Part shown: one piece after another, positions 5,928-10,263 of the stretch
How the letters are laid out: every line of letters starts with the position of its first letter
How positions within the stretch are numbered: position 1 is the stretch's first letter
Source of the DNA: Thermomicrobiales bacterium
GTDB lineage: Bacteria; Chloroflexota; Chloroflexia; Thermomicrobiales; UBA6265
Assembly: GCA_025928535.1 (NCBI GenBank)
Contig: JAICJJ010000053.1
Span: forward strand, 1-10,263
Direction: 5' to 3'
Length of the DNA: 10,263 nt
Notes under the pieces: generated by a model
Told to the model about the DNA's origin: nothing
The model's input: the letters and a program-made list of their open reading frames with translations, nothing else
Databases searched by the model: none
Translations under genes and position numbers: made by a program

Positions 5928-6683
5928 ATGACGCGCGTCATAGCGATTGCCAACCAAAAGGGCGGCTCAGCCAAGACGACGACCACGATCAACCTCGGCG
6001 CTGCGTTAGCAGCAGCCGGTTATCCGACATTGCTCATCGACCTCGACTCACAAGGGCATCTGGCCGAAGGATTCGGCATCGCCGCCAACGGGTTGGAGCA
6101 CGAGCTCTCCGAGGTGCTCGACAATAAGCGAGACCTCGCCTCTATCGTGCTGTCGCTGCGACCGAATCTCGACCTAGCTCCGGCCAACATCCGCCTCTCG
6201 TACCTCGAGCCCTACCTCATCACCCGGGCGCGGCGCGAAGATCGTCTCAAACATGCGCTAAAGCCACTCCTTGACGACTACCGGTTCGTCCTGATCGACT
6301 GCCCGCCCTCCTTGGGCATCCTCACTGTCAATGGCTTCTCCGCTGCGGGCGAGATCCTCATTCCAATGGCCGCCGAGTTTTACGCGCTTATCGGAGTGAG
6401 CCTCCTCCTCGACACCTTGCGGGACATGCGCATCGACCTCAATCCGGAATTGGCACTGCTTGGGATCGTGCCAACGCGGATGACTCACACGCGCCACGCC
6501 CAAGCGGTGGTGGAACGAGCGAAGGAGGAACTGGCAGACACGGTACGCTTCTTCGAGCCGCCGATCCCAGAAACCGTCAAGATCCGCGACGCCGCCGCCG
6601 CGGGCGTGTCGATTTTCGAGTTTGACCCGGCCAGCCCGGCGGCGGCGGCTTACTGCCGATTAGCGCAGGAGGTTGGGCGATGA
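5928..6683 (+). CDS. parA: ParA-family partition ATPase
   Basis: 251 aa, the normal length for a small ParA/Soj without an N-terminal HTH (type Ib-like). The deviant Walker A is KGGSAKTT (residues 11-18), with signature Lys11 and P-loop Lys16; Ala replaces the usual Gly before Lys16. Walker A' is LLIDLDSQG (35-43, Asp40) and Walker B is VLIDCPPSLG (121-130, Asp124). It hydrolyses ATP and binds DNA non-specifically to move replicons carrying a partner-bound centromere. Its stop overlaps the RHH gene as ATGA, so the two are coupled. A replication-initiator-like gene follows, which points to plasmid or integrated-element maintenance rather than chromosomal parABS. Base composition is lower in GC than the genes to the left. 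The start has no ribosome site and fits leaderless translation. Confidence 0.9.
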   Translation: MTRVIAIANQKGGSAKTTTTINLGAALAAAGYPTLLIDLDSQGHLAEGFGIAANGLEHELSEVLDNKRDLASIVLSLRPNLDLAPANIRLSYLEPYLITRARREDRLKHALKPLLDDYRFVLIDCPPSLGILTVNGFSAAGEILIPMAAEFYALIGVSLLLDTLRDMRIDLNPELALLGIVPTRMTHTRHAQAVVERAKEELADTVRFFEPPIPETVKIRDAAAAGVSIFEFDPASPAAAAYCRLAQEVGR

Positions 6684-6988
6684 GCGCCCGCAAGCATCCA
6701 TTGGAAGCGCGGCCGAGCCTCTTCCGGCGCACTGACCAGGGAGCGCCGGAACTGGCGTCGACAGAAGACATTCAGACATCTAAACATCCGGAAATCGTGG
6801 AATCCAAACAGCACGACAGCAAAAACCGGACGAAACGCACCTACCATCTGCCCGATGAGGTGGTGCTGTTGCTGAGCGAACTGCAGCTGCAGGAATACCG
6901 CCAAACCGGGCGCAAGCCGGAACTCTCAGACCTCGTCGCTGACGCCATCAAGCAGTTGGCTGGGGAACGTCTTTCTTCGACTGTCTAG
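6680..6988 (+). CDS. Ribbon-helix-helix DNA-binding protein, probable partition partner (ParB-like)
   Basis: 102 aa, ATG in a 4-bp overlap with the parA stop. Residues 1-50 are polar and probably disordered, as in ParG/omega-type partners, where such tails stimulate the ATPase. Residues 52-58 (KRTYHLP) fit the DNA-contacting beta strand, 59-77 (DEVVLLLSELQLQEYRQTG) helix 1, and 79-95 (KPELSDLVADAIKQLAG) helix 2 of an RHH fold. Such proteins bind tandem short boxes as cooperative dimers. The octamer arrays around parA and rep are the obvious targets, one of them within this gene. It probably represses parA and marks the centromere. No ParB-type HTH or nuclease domain is present. Partner role is inferred from position and fold. 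Confidence 0.75.
   Translation: MSARKHPLEARPSLFRRTDQGAPELASTEDIQTSKHPEIVESKQHDSKNRTKRTYHLPDEVVLLLSELQLQEYRQTGRKPELSDLVADAIKQLAGERLSSTV
6766..6789. repeat. Octamer array inside the RHH gene
   Basis: AGACATTC, AGACATCT and AAACATCC stand at exactly 8-bp steps (6766, 6774, 6782). They are the complement-orientation form of the boxes at the parA promoter. They encode about residues 29-37 in the disordered N-terminal tail, a region free to accommodate a DNA-level signal. Confidence 0.55.
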
Positions 6989-7004
6989 CTGTCTCCCTGG
7001 CTAG
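6981..7004. repeat. Octamer array between the RHH gene and rep
   Basis: CTGTCTAG, CTGTCTCC and the weaker CTGGCTAG lie at 8-bp steps (6981, 6989, 6997). The RHH stop codon TAG is part of the first box, and the array ends directly before the GTGGGA ribosome site of rep. A protein bound here could govern rep expression. Confidence 0.55.
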
Positions 7005-7012
7005 GTGGGAAA

Positions 7013-7849
7013 ATGGCAAGACCGCTCGATGGCGAGCAATCCAGACATCCAGATGTCTCCCGGCTTCTCATTAGTGAGCCGCCGTTGCTGGTGCTGCCAA
7101 GTCTCGCCATCCGCGTTGGCCTGAACGAAGCGATCTTCCTCCAACAGCTCCACTACTGGCTGCTGCAGAGCCGGCATGAGCGTGACGGCCGCAGATGGAT
7201 CTACAACACCTACGACGAGTGGCACACTCAACTGCCCTTCTGGTCGGTACGGACCATCCGTCGCATCGTCGGCGGTCTGGAGGAGCAGGGTCTCGTGCTT
7301 TCCACCACAAAATACAACGCGCAGAAAGTCGATCAGACGAAGTGGTACGCCCTTGATTACGCGGAACTCGCTCGTCTGACCGAACAGGCAGACCAAGTGG
7401 ACAATCTGGCCACCTGGCCCGACCAAATGGCCAACCTGGCCACATCGTCTGTCCAATCTGGACAGTTGGATCTGGACATCTTGGCCGCATCAGTACCAGA
7501 GACTACACCAGAGACTACAAACAGAGAGAGCGAAGATTCGAATGTTCGAAGGATCGCTCCAGATATTGCGGACAAATACGACGAGGTTCGACTCTCGCTG
7601 CTCCCCTATGCACAGGATCTAGCGCGGGAGATGAACGATCAGGCACCGCTGGCCTCGACCACCAGCCGGCTGGTGAACCTCTACCGGCGTTCCGGCCTCG
7701 AACTTGACCCGTTCGTCACGCGTTTACTGCAAGCCCGAGCAATCACGCAAGAGCGCACGCGCAACATCAGAGGGCAGAGCGACGGGTTAGGACCAAAGCC
7801 AAAGCTGGCCTACTTCTTTGCTGTTCTTGAGGATCTAATTAGCGCTTGA
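7013..7849 (+). CDS. Replication initiator-like protein (winged-helix N-terminus)
   Basis: 278 aa. The ATG at 7013 has AGGTGGGA immediately upstream. Residues about 36-98 (LNEAIFLQQLHYWLLQS, then GRRWIYNTYDEWHTQLPFWS and VRTIRRIVGGLEEQGLVLS) form a winged helix-turn-helix as in plasmid and phage replication-organiser proteins. Residues about 120-175 are a repetitive linker with two copies of DQ(V/M)xNLAT and a PETTPETT repeat, typical of the hypervariable middle of such proteins. The C-terminus (about 180-278: YAQDLAREMND, RLVNLYRRSGL, ending LAYFFAVLEDLISA) is a helical domain that also recurs at the ends of replication-type proteins. It likely binds origin DNA and recruits helicase. It follows parA and the RHH gene in the same direction. 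It is a replication protein by architecture; the exact family is not fixed. Confidence 0.65.
   Translation: MARPLDGEQSRHPDVSRLLISEPPLLVLPSLAIRVGLNEAIFLQQLHYWLLQSRHERDGRRWIYNTYDEWHTQLPFWSVRTIRRIVGGLEEQGLVLSTTKYNAQKVDQTKWYALDYAELARLTEQADQVDNLATWPDQMANLATSSVQSGQLDLDILAASVPETTPETTNRESEDSNVRRIAPDIADKYDEVRLSLLPYAQDLAREMNDQAPLASTTSRLVNLYRRSGLELDPFVTRLLQARAITQERTRNIRGQSDGLGPKPKLAYFFAVLEDLISA
7043..7058. repeat. Inverted octamer pair in the first codons of rep
   Basis: AGACATCCAGATGTCT contains a perfect inverted repeat, AGACATC-CA-GATGTCT, made of two octamers facing each other. It is the cleanest match to the boxes at the parA promoter and lies about 30 bp inside rep, where binding would block elongation or early translation of the message. 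Confidence 0.55.
7391..7480. repeat. 30-bp-period repeats in the middle of rep (candidate origin iterons)
   Basis: The unit beginning GACCAA at 7391 recurs at 7421 with 20 of 23 bases identical (both end CTGGCCAC). A more diverged third copy starts at 7451 (GTCCAATCTGG). The third contains a perfect inverted repeat CTGTCCA-ATC-TGGACAG (7449-7465). The codons give DQVDNLAT and DQMANLAT. Repeats encoding a variable linker in an initiator gene are a known place for origins. Confidence 0.45.
7495..7550. repeat. Tandem 12-mers and paired TTCGAA palindromes in rep
   Basis: ACCAGAGACTAC occurs twice in direct tandem (7495-7518), giving PETT-PETT. It is followed by a purine-rich run and TTCGAA-TG-TTCGAA (7537-7550). 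The stretch to about 7580 is less GC-rich than its surroundings and could serve as the unwinding element beside the 30-bp repeats. Confidence 0.45.
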
Positions 7850-7989
7850 GGCAACATATCGCATTGAGAGCACCTGGGATATGACGTTCGCCCTTCCTGC
7901 ATCCGAGCATCCATCCACTGCAACGACGGCGCGAAGCAAATTCAGCGCGTCCAGCTCCCACCTTGCCACAGCGCACGGGCGCGGCCGGG

Positions 7990-8018
7990 TTGCGAGAACG
8001 CATGTTCTGATCTAGGCT
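7990..8018 (+). promoter_or_regulatory. Putative promoter of the HTH-led cassette
   Basis: TTGCGA at 7990-7995, a 17-bp spacer, and TAGGCT at 8013-8018. The -35 has 4 of 6 and the -10 has the three most conserved positions. A LexA-like box fills most of the spacer. Transcription would start near 8025, giving a 40-nt leader to the ATG at 8065, or about 7 nt to the ATG at 8032. Confidence 0.45.
7995..8008. promoter_or_regulatory. LexA (SOS) box
   Basis: AGAACGCATGTTCT contains GAAC-N4-GTTC, and matches 12 of 14 positions of the Gram-positive-type LexA consensus CGAACRNRYGTTYC, including every core base; only the two outermost bases differ. Its placement between a -35 and a -10 is where LexA represses. 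I found no second such box in the window. Confidence 0.55.
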
Positions 8019-8064
8019 CAATCCAATAAGCATGACGTGGGCAGCAACGGGAGCAATCCACGCG

Positions 8065-8475
8065 ATGGCGACCAAGGCGACAAAATCGGACAAAACGCGA
8101 CAGATGCTGTCGCCCGAACAAGAAACCGCGCTCGATTTGATGCTCGCTGGGCTGCCGGACGAGCAGATCGGCCAACAGGTTGGCCGCTGCCGGCAGACGG
8201 TGTGCAGCTGGCGACGCGACCCACACTTTCTGGCGGCCTTGAACGCGCGACGGCGCGATCTGTTCGGGGCGCAGGAAGATCGGCTGCGGGCGTTGCTGCC
8301 GAAAGCGTTGGACGTGCTGGAACGGCAGCTCGACGAGGGGAACGTGACGGTCGCGCTGGCGATCGTCGCCCGCGCGGGCCTGACGGTGCCACCCTCCGGG
8401 TCCGAGCGGGCCGACGTCATCGAAGCCGAGCAGCGGCAGGCGGACTTCGCGGCCACGTTGTTCAGCTTGGCCTAG
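8065..8475 (+). CDS. Helix-turn-helix protein, small-terminase / phBC6A51-like
   Basis: 136 aa from the ATG at 8065, which has GGGAG at 8049-8053 (an 11-base spacer); the in-frame ATG at 8032 would add 11 residues and has no ribosome site. The N-terminal part (LSPEQETALDLMLAGLPDEQ, then IGQQVGRCRQTVCSWRRDPHF) is a clear HTH of the type found in phage small terminase subunits and phBC6A51-like proteins. It is followed by helix LNARRRDLFGAQEDRLRALL and another helical segment (ALDVLERQLDEGNVTVALAI). It probably binds DNA, as a regulator of the cassette or a packaging-type protein; no large terminase is in view. It is preceded by the LexA-box promoter and followed by a chain of small genes. Confidence 0.65.
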   Translation: MATKATKSDKTRQMLSPEQETALDLMLAGLPDEQIGQQVGRCRQTVCSWRRDPHFLAALNARRRDLFGAQEDRLRALLPKALDVLERQLDEGNVTVALAIVARAGLTVPPSGSERADVIEAEQRQADFAATLFSLA

Positions 8476-8538
8476 GGGTATCGTCGCTACGGATGGCGCA
8501 CCTCGGATACAGATCGCGATAGGCAGCTCCTGGCGGCC

Positions 8539-8909
8539 ATGACCGGCCATCATGCGGTCAATCCGGACATGACCGGCGTGTATGGCGGTCGCGCGGCCGA
8601 GCCCCCTGAGGTTCCGCCGGCGGCCCGGGCGCAACTCGCCGCGATCCGGGATGAGTTCGTCGCGCCGCTGGTGGAGCAGATCCGCGAGCAAGCCGAAGAG
8701 ATCGGCCGGCTGAAAGCCGAGGCTCGATCAGATCGAGGCCGAGCAGGAGGCCGCGGTGGCCACGAATCAGGCCCCAGGACGGGCGGAAACGCGCGCAATG
8801 GGCAACGGAGGCCTCGGCGTCGTGGTGGGCGCAGCTGCGGCGCTGGATCGCGGATGGACAATGGCCGCGTCGCCCCGTCGCGAACATCGGAGGGGGGCCG
8901 CGCCCATGA
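8539..8909 (+). pseudogene. Coiled-coil protein with Trp-rich C-terminus, broken by two frameshifts
   Basis: The frame opened by the ATG at 8539 encodes a Pro/Ala-rich start and a helix (AAIRDEFVAPLVEQIREQAE, then EIGRLKAE) but loses sense near 8722. Removing one base there restores LDQIEAEQEAAVATNQA. Removing one more at the CCCC near 8772-8775 restores DGRKRAQWATEASASWWAQL, then RRWIADGQW and a TGA at 8907-8909. That TGA overlaps the next ATG as ATGA, strong evidence the restored frame is ancestral. Repaired length is about 122 aa: a coiled coil with a WW-containing basic tail, similar in style to small phage/element proteins of Chloroflexota. An ATG at 8569 is an alternative start. Either the gene is decaying or the sequence has two single-base errors; function unknown. 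Confidence 0.6.
8723..8737. repeat. Perfect inverted repeat at the first frameshift
   Basis: CTCGATC-A-GATCGAG, 7-bp arms with a 1-bp centre, starts exactly where the reading frame of the coiled-coil gene breaks. Quasi-palindromes are indel hotspots, so it may explain the lesion. Confidence 0.5.
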
Positions 8910-9202
8910 CGATCCAGATCGCGCCGGTAGCCGATCTGCTGCAGGCTTGGCGGATCCGCCTGGACGACCCGCCGGCCAATGTGCCGCCGGTCATCATCGT
9001 CCGGCTCGACGGCGGCGCGTTGCCGTTTTGGGTCGACGTGCCGAACCATCCCATCGGCGACTGGAGCGGCGCGTCCGGCTGCTCCCAGCTGATCATGACG
9101 ACGCTGGCCGCCTATGCGGCGGGCGAGCTGACCCATGGCGCCGCGGCCGCGCAGATCGGCGAAGCGCTCGCCGCCTGGTCGGCGCGCCGAACGGCGGCGT
9201 AG
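8906..9202 (+). CDS. Hypothetical 98-aa protein
   Basis: I do not recognise this family. The ATG at 8906 overlaps the stop of the repaired upstream gene as ATGA and has GGAGGGGGG about 9 bases upstream, so this start is better than the longer reading from 8756, which is Gly/Ala/Arg filler. The sequence opens with a helix (VADLLQAWRIRLDDPP), then strands VPPVIIVRLDGGALPFWVDV, a loop with NHPIGDWSGASGCS, and helices LIMTTLAAYAAGELTHGAAA and QIGEALAAWSA. It is a soluble alpha/beta protein with no signal or membrane segment. It belongs to the cassette behind the LexA-box promoter. Confidence 0.6.
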   Translation: MTIQIAPVADLLQAWRIRLDDPPANVPPVIIVRLDGGALPFWVDVPNHPIGDWSGASGCSQLIMTTLAAYAAGELTHGAAAAQIGEALAAWSARRTAA

Positions 9203-9263
9203 TCGCGTCGGGATCGTTTGGGGCCCGGTGGCGGCGCGGGATCGCGGGGGGTGGAGATCGCCC

Positions 9264-9476
9264 ATGCCCGAGCCCGAGCCGAGCCCGCCGCGGCAATCCG
9301 GAGCGACGCAGGCGCAGCTGCAGGAAGCGATCGTCTACCTCGCGCAAGCGGAGTGGGAATGCGGCTACGCGGCGGGGCGCGACGGCGTGATCGGGCCGGC
9401 CGAGCGCGAACGGCGGGAGAAGTGGTGGGCGCGGGTGCGGGCCTTGCTCGCGGCGATCGCCGACGATGCTGACTGA
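9264..9476 (+). CDS. Hypothetical 70-aa protein
   Basis: The ATG at 9264 has GGTGGAGA with an ordinary spacer, which decides this start over the Arg-rich upstream reading. After a Pro/Glu-rich start it is nearly all helix: QAQLQEAIVYLAQAEWECGY, then RDGVIGPAERERREKWWARV and RALLAAIADDAD. The EKWWARVRALL segment is reminiscent of the WW/RRW tail of the frameshifted gene upstream. Its stop overlaps the next small ORF by 11 bases. No known family. Confidence 0.5.
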   Translation: MPEPEPSPPRQSGATQAQLQEAIVYLAQAEWECGYAAGRDGVIGPAERERREKWWARVRALLAAIADDAD

Positions 9477-9642
9477 GGGTGAGATCGTCGCGGCGAGCCC
9501 GACGCCGGACGGCTGGCAGCACCGGGGTGCCCTCTGGGCCGGGATCGTCGCCGATAGTGGCCGCCGCTCGTGGGATTGGTGCTTGCCGTCACTTGCGTGG
9601 CTCAATGTTGAAACTGGCGACGGGCGGCTGCGCAAATGCTGA
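9466..9642 (+). CDS. Small ORF, 58 aa, Trp-rich
   Basis: An ATG at 9466 inside the end of the 70-aa gene opens a 58-codon frame: MLTEGEIVAASPTPDGWQHR, then GALWAGIVADSGRRSWDWCL and a tail ending GRLRKC. Five tryptophans in 58 residues and the absence of Arg/Ala filler argue for a real protein. No strong ribosome site is seen; the 11-bp overlap with the preceding gene suggests coupled translation. Its TGA overlaps the next ATG as ATGCTGA. Unknown function. Confidence 0.4.
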   Translation: MLTEGEIVAASPTPDGWQHRGALWAGIVADSGRRSWDWCLPSLAWLNVETGDGRLRKC

Positions 9643-9746
9643 CGCCGTCGGCGCATCTGGCGCGGCGGCAGACTGAGGGTGACCTGATTTGGCGATCGGC
9701 GCGTGCGGGTCAGCCCCTTCCCGATGGCGGCCGCGGCCCCCGGTGA
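9636..9746 (+). CDS. Very small ORF, 36 aa
   Basis: An ATG at 9636 overlaps the stop of the 58-aa ORF by 7 bases and opens 36 codons (MLTPSAHLARRQTEGDLIWR, then SARAGQPLPDGGRGPR). GGGCGG lies 8 bases upstream as a weak ribosome site. It shares the MLT opening of the preceding ORF and collides at its 3' end with the convergent minus-strand gene at 9710-9955. It could be real or a chance extension. Confidence 0.25.
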   Translation: MLTPSAHLARRQTEGDLIWRSARAGQPLPDGGRGPR

Positions 9747-9955
9747 TCATCGCCTTGCCAGGGGTTGCAGAGGGTTTTGCACTCGTCGTCCGGACAGCAG
9801 AGGATGATGCAGTCAGCGTTCAACCGCGTGTTCGTGCAGCTGCGCCCTGGGGGACGGGCGCCGCCGAGGGCCAGGGCGAGCAGGCCGAGCGCCGCCCGCC
9901 GCGTGCCGACGTGCGTCAGCGTCCGCAGGAGTCCGGCGACGTCGTTGCGCGCCAC
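9710..9955 (-). CDS. Small secreted six-cysteine protein
   Basis: 81 aa from a GTG at 9955 with GGGGAGG about 6 bases upstream. Residues 9-32 (LLRTLTHVGTRRAALGLLAL, then ALGG) form the same leader style as the secreted protein at 1828-3216: an R-x-L-T motif, G-T-R-R, and a hydrophobic run ending GG. Cysteines at 40, 49, 53, 54, 59 and 63 give C-x8-C-x3-CC-x4-C-x3-C, again the six-Cys order with a central pair. The tail is Arg/Pro/Gly-rich. It is likely exported and disulfide-bonded; role unknown. It may be co-transcribed with the 75-aa ORF 41 bp upstream. It marks return to chromosome-like coding after the mobile region. Confidence 0.6.
   Translation of the reverse strand: MARNDVAGLLRTLTHVGTRRAALGLLALALGGARPPGRSCTNTRLNADCIILCCPDDECKTLCNPWQGDDHRGPRPPSGRG
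9767..9838 (-). other. Six-cysteine knottin-like module in the small secreted protein
   Basis: Encodes Cys40 to Cys63 with C-C-CC-C-C order. The framework parallels residues 72-96 of the protein at 1828-3216, but loop lengths differ (8-3-4-3 versus 6-5-4-4) and the loop residues are not alike, so common descent is not shown. Confidence 0.4.
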
Positions 9956-9996
9956 GATCAGCCTCCCCGGAATCGGCGCATACGGTGCTGCGGAGT

Positions 9997-10224
9997 CTAT
10001 CGCGCCGCCTGGCCGAAACGCTCCGGCGGCGGGGCGAGCGGGTGGAGCTCGTCGGCGTCATCGGCCGGCCGAAACCAAGGGAACAGGGCGACGACGATCC
10101 GTTGCGGCCGCGTCACACGGATCAAGCCTCGCCATGAATTGGGGTACGGATGTGGGTAATATCGGTGGCCGACGGCAGGGCGTTCCCGGGTCGATTGCCG
10201 CCTCGTTGGTGACCTGATCGACAC
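9997..10224 (-). CDS. Possible hypothetical 75-aa protein
   Basis: GTG start at 10224 with a weak GGCGG upstream. The first 20 residues are Arg/Ser/Thr-rich and unconvincing, but from about residue 21 the sequence reads well: RYYPHPYPNSWRGLIRVTRP, then QRIVVALFPWFRPADDADEL and HPLAPPPERFGQAAR, with high third-position GC. The true start may lie elsewhere. No family recognised. It is followed after 41 bp by the secreted six-Cys gene on the same strand. Confidence 0.35.
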   Translation of the reverse strand: MSIRSPTRRQSTRERPAVGHRYYPHPYPNSWRGLIRVTRPQRIVVALFPWFRPADDADELHPLAPPPERFGQAAR

Positions 10225-10263
10225 AGCCGCCGGGGCGCTGGGCCCCGGTCACCCGGTCGGCGC

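Noticed and set aside
6766..6789. Octamers as true MetJ met boxes (AGACATCT differs from AGACGTCT by one base)
   Set aside because: No methionine gene is nearby and a local RHH protein explains the boxes; the resemblance only supports an RHH binding mode.
5872..7058. CRISPR array or toxin-antitoxin operon
   Set aside because: The repeats are 8 bp with no spacers, and the ParA/RHH pair is a partition pair; no toxin-like small protein adjoins the RHH gene.
7850..7994. tRNA or other structured RNA in the gap after rep
   Set aside because: No cloverleaf, CCA end or stable long stem was found by eye; only the promoter and LexA box at its right end are supportable.
7942..8691. 249-codon minus-strand frame opposite the HTH gene
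   Set aside because: Composition is filler-like; the plus strand here has an HTH motif, ribosome site and promoter.
9471..9682. GACTGAGGGTGA present twice exactly 200 bp apart
   Set aside because: Only 12 bp, no extended similarity around the copies; most likely chance or a shared translation-signal composition.

Overview
The window is high-GC bacterial DNA, most likely from a Chloroflexota member of the Thermomicrobia type. That placement is an inference from family resemblance: two secreted proteins carry the N-terminal leader style (x-R-R-L-T-x-x-G-S/T-R-R-x-x-L, then a hydrophobic stretch ending G-G) that I associate with Thermomicrobiales. No rRNA or tRNA gene is present to test it.

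Region 1 (1-5767) reads as ordinary chromosome. A minus-strand operon of three small envelope/stress genes (814-1623, 419-817, 1-422) is joined by 4-bp start/stop overlaps. Divergent from it is a pair of secreted proteins (1828-3216 and 3213-3734), the first with a six-cysteine module, an Asn/Gly-rich middle and a prealbumin-like C-terminus, preceded by a sigma-54-like -24/-12 element. Then come a minus-strand 98-aa protein, a lipoprotein, a VOC/glyoxalase-fold protein followed by a strong intrinsic terminator, and a 90-aa unknown.

Region 2 (about 5870-7849) looks like the maintenance module of a plasmid or integrated element, with visibly lower GC: parA, an overlapping ribbon-helix-helix (RHH) partner, and a replication-initiator-like gene. 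Octamers of the type AGACATCT (or its complement AGATGTCT) occur in 8-bp-phased arrays at the parA promoter, inside the RHH gene, in front of rep and in the first codons of rep. This suggests one RHH protein controls partition and replication. The middle of rep carries a second, different set of repeats that could be the origin.

Region 3 (about 7990-9746) begins with a promoter whose -35/-10 spacer holds a LexA-type box, followed by a helix-turn-helix gene, a frameshifted coiled-coil gene and a run of small, mostly tightly packed or overlapping ORFs (98, 70, 58 and 36 aa). It looks like an SOS-controlled accessory cassette of the same element, with no recognised function.

Region 4 (9710-10263) returns to chromosome-like minus-strand coding: a small secreted six-cysteine protein and a possible 75-aa ORF.

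The best candidates for something undescribed are the octamer-based partition/replication control, the rep-internal repeats, and the LexA-controlled cassette of unknown small proteins.
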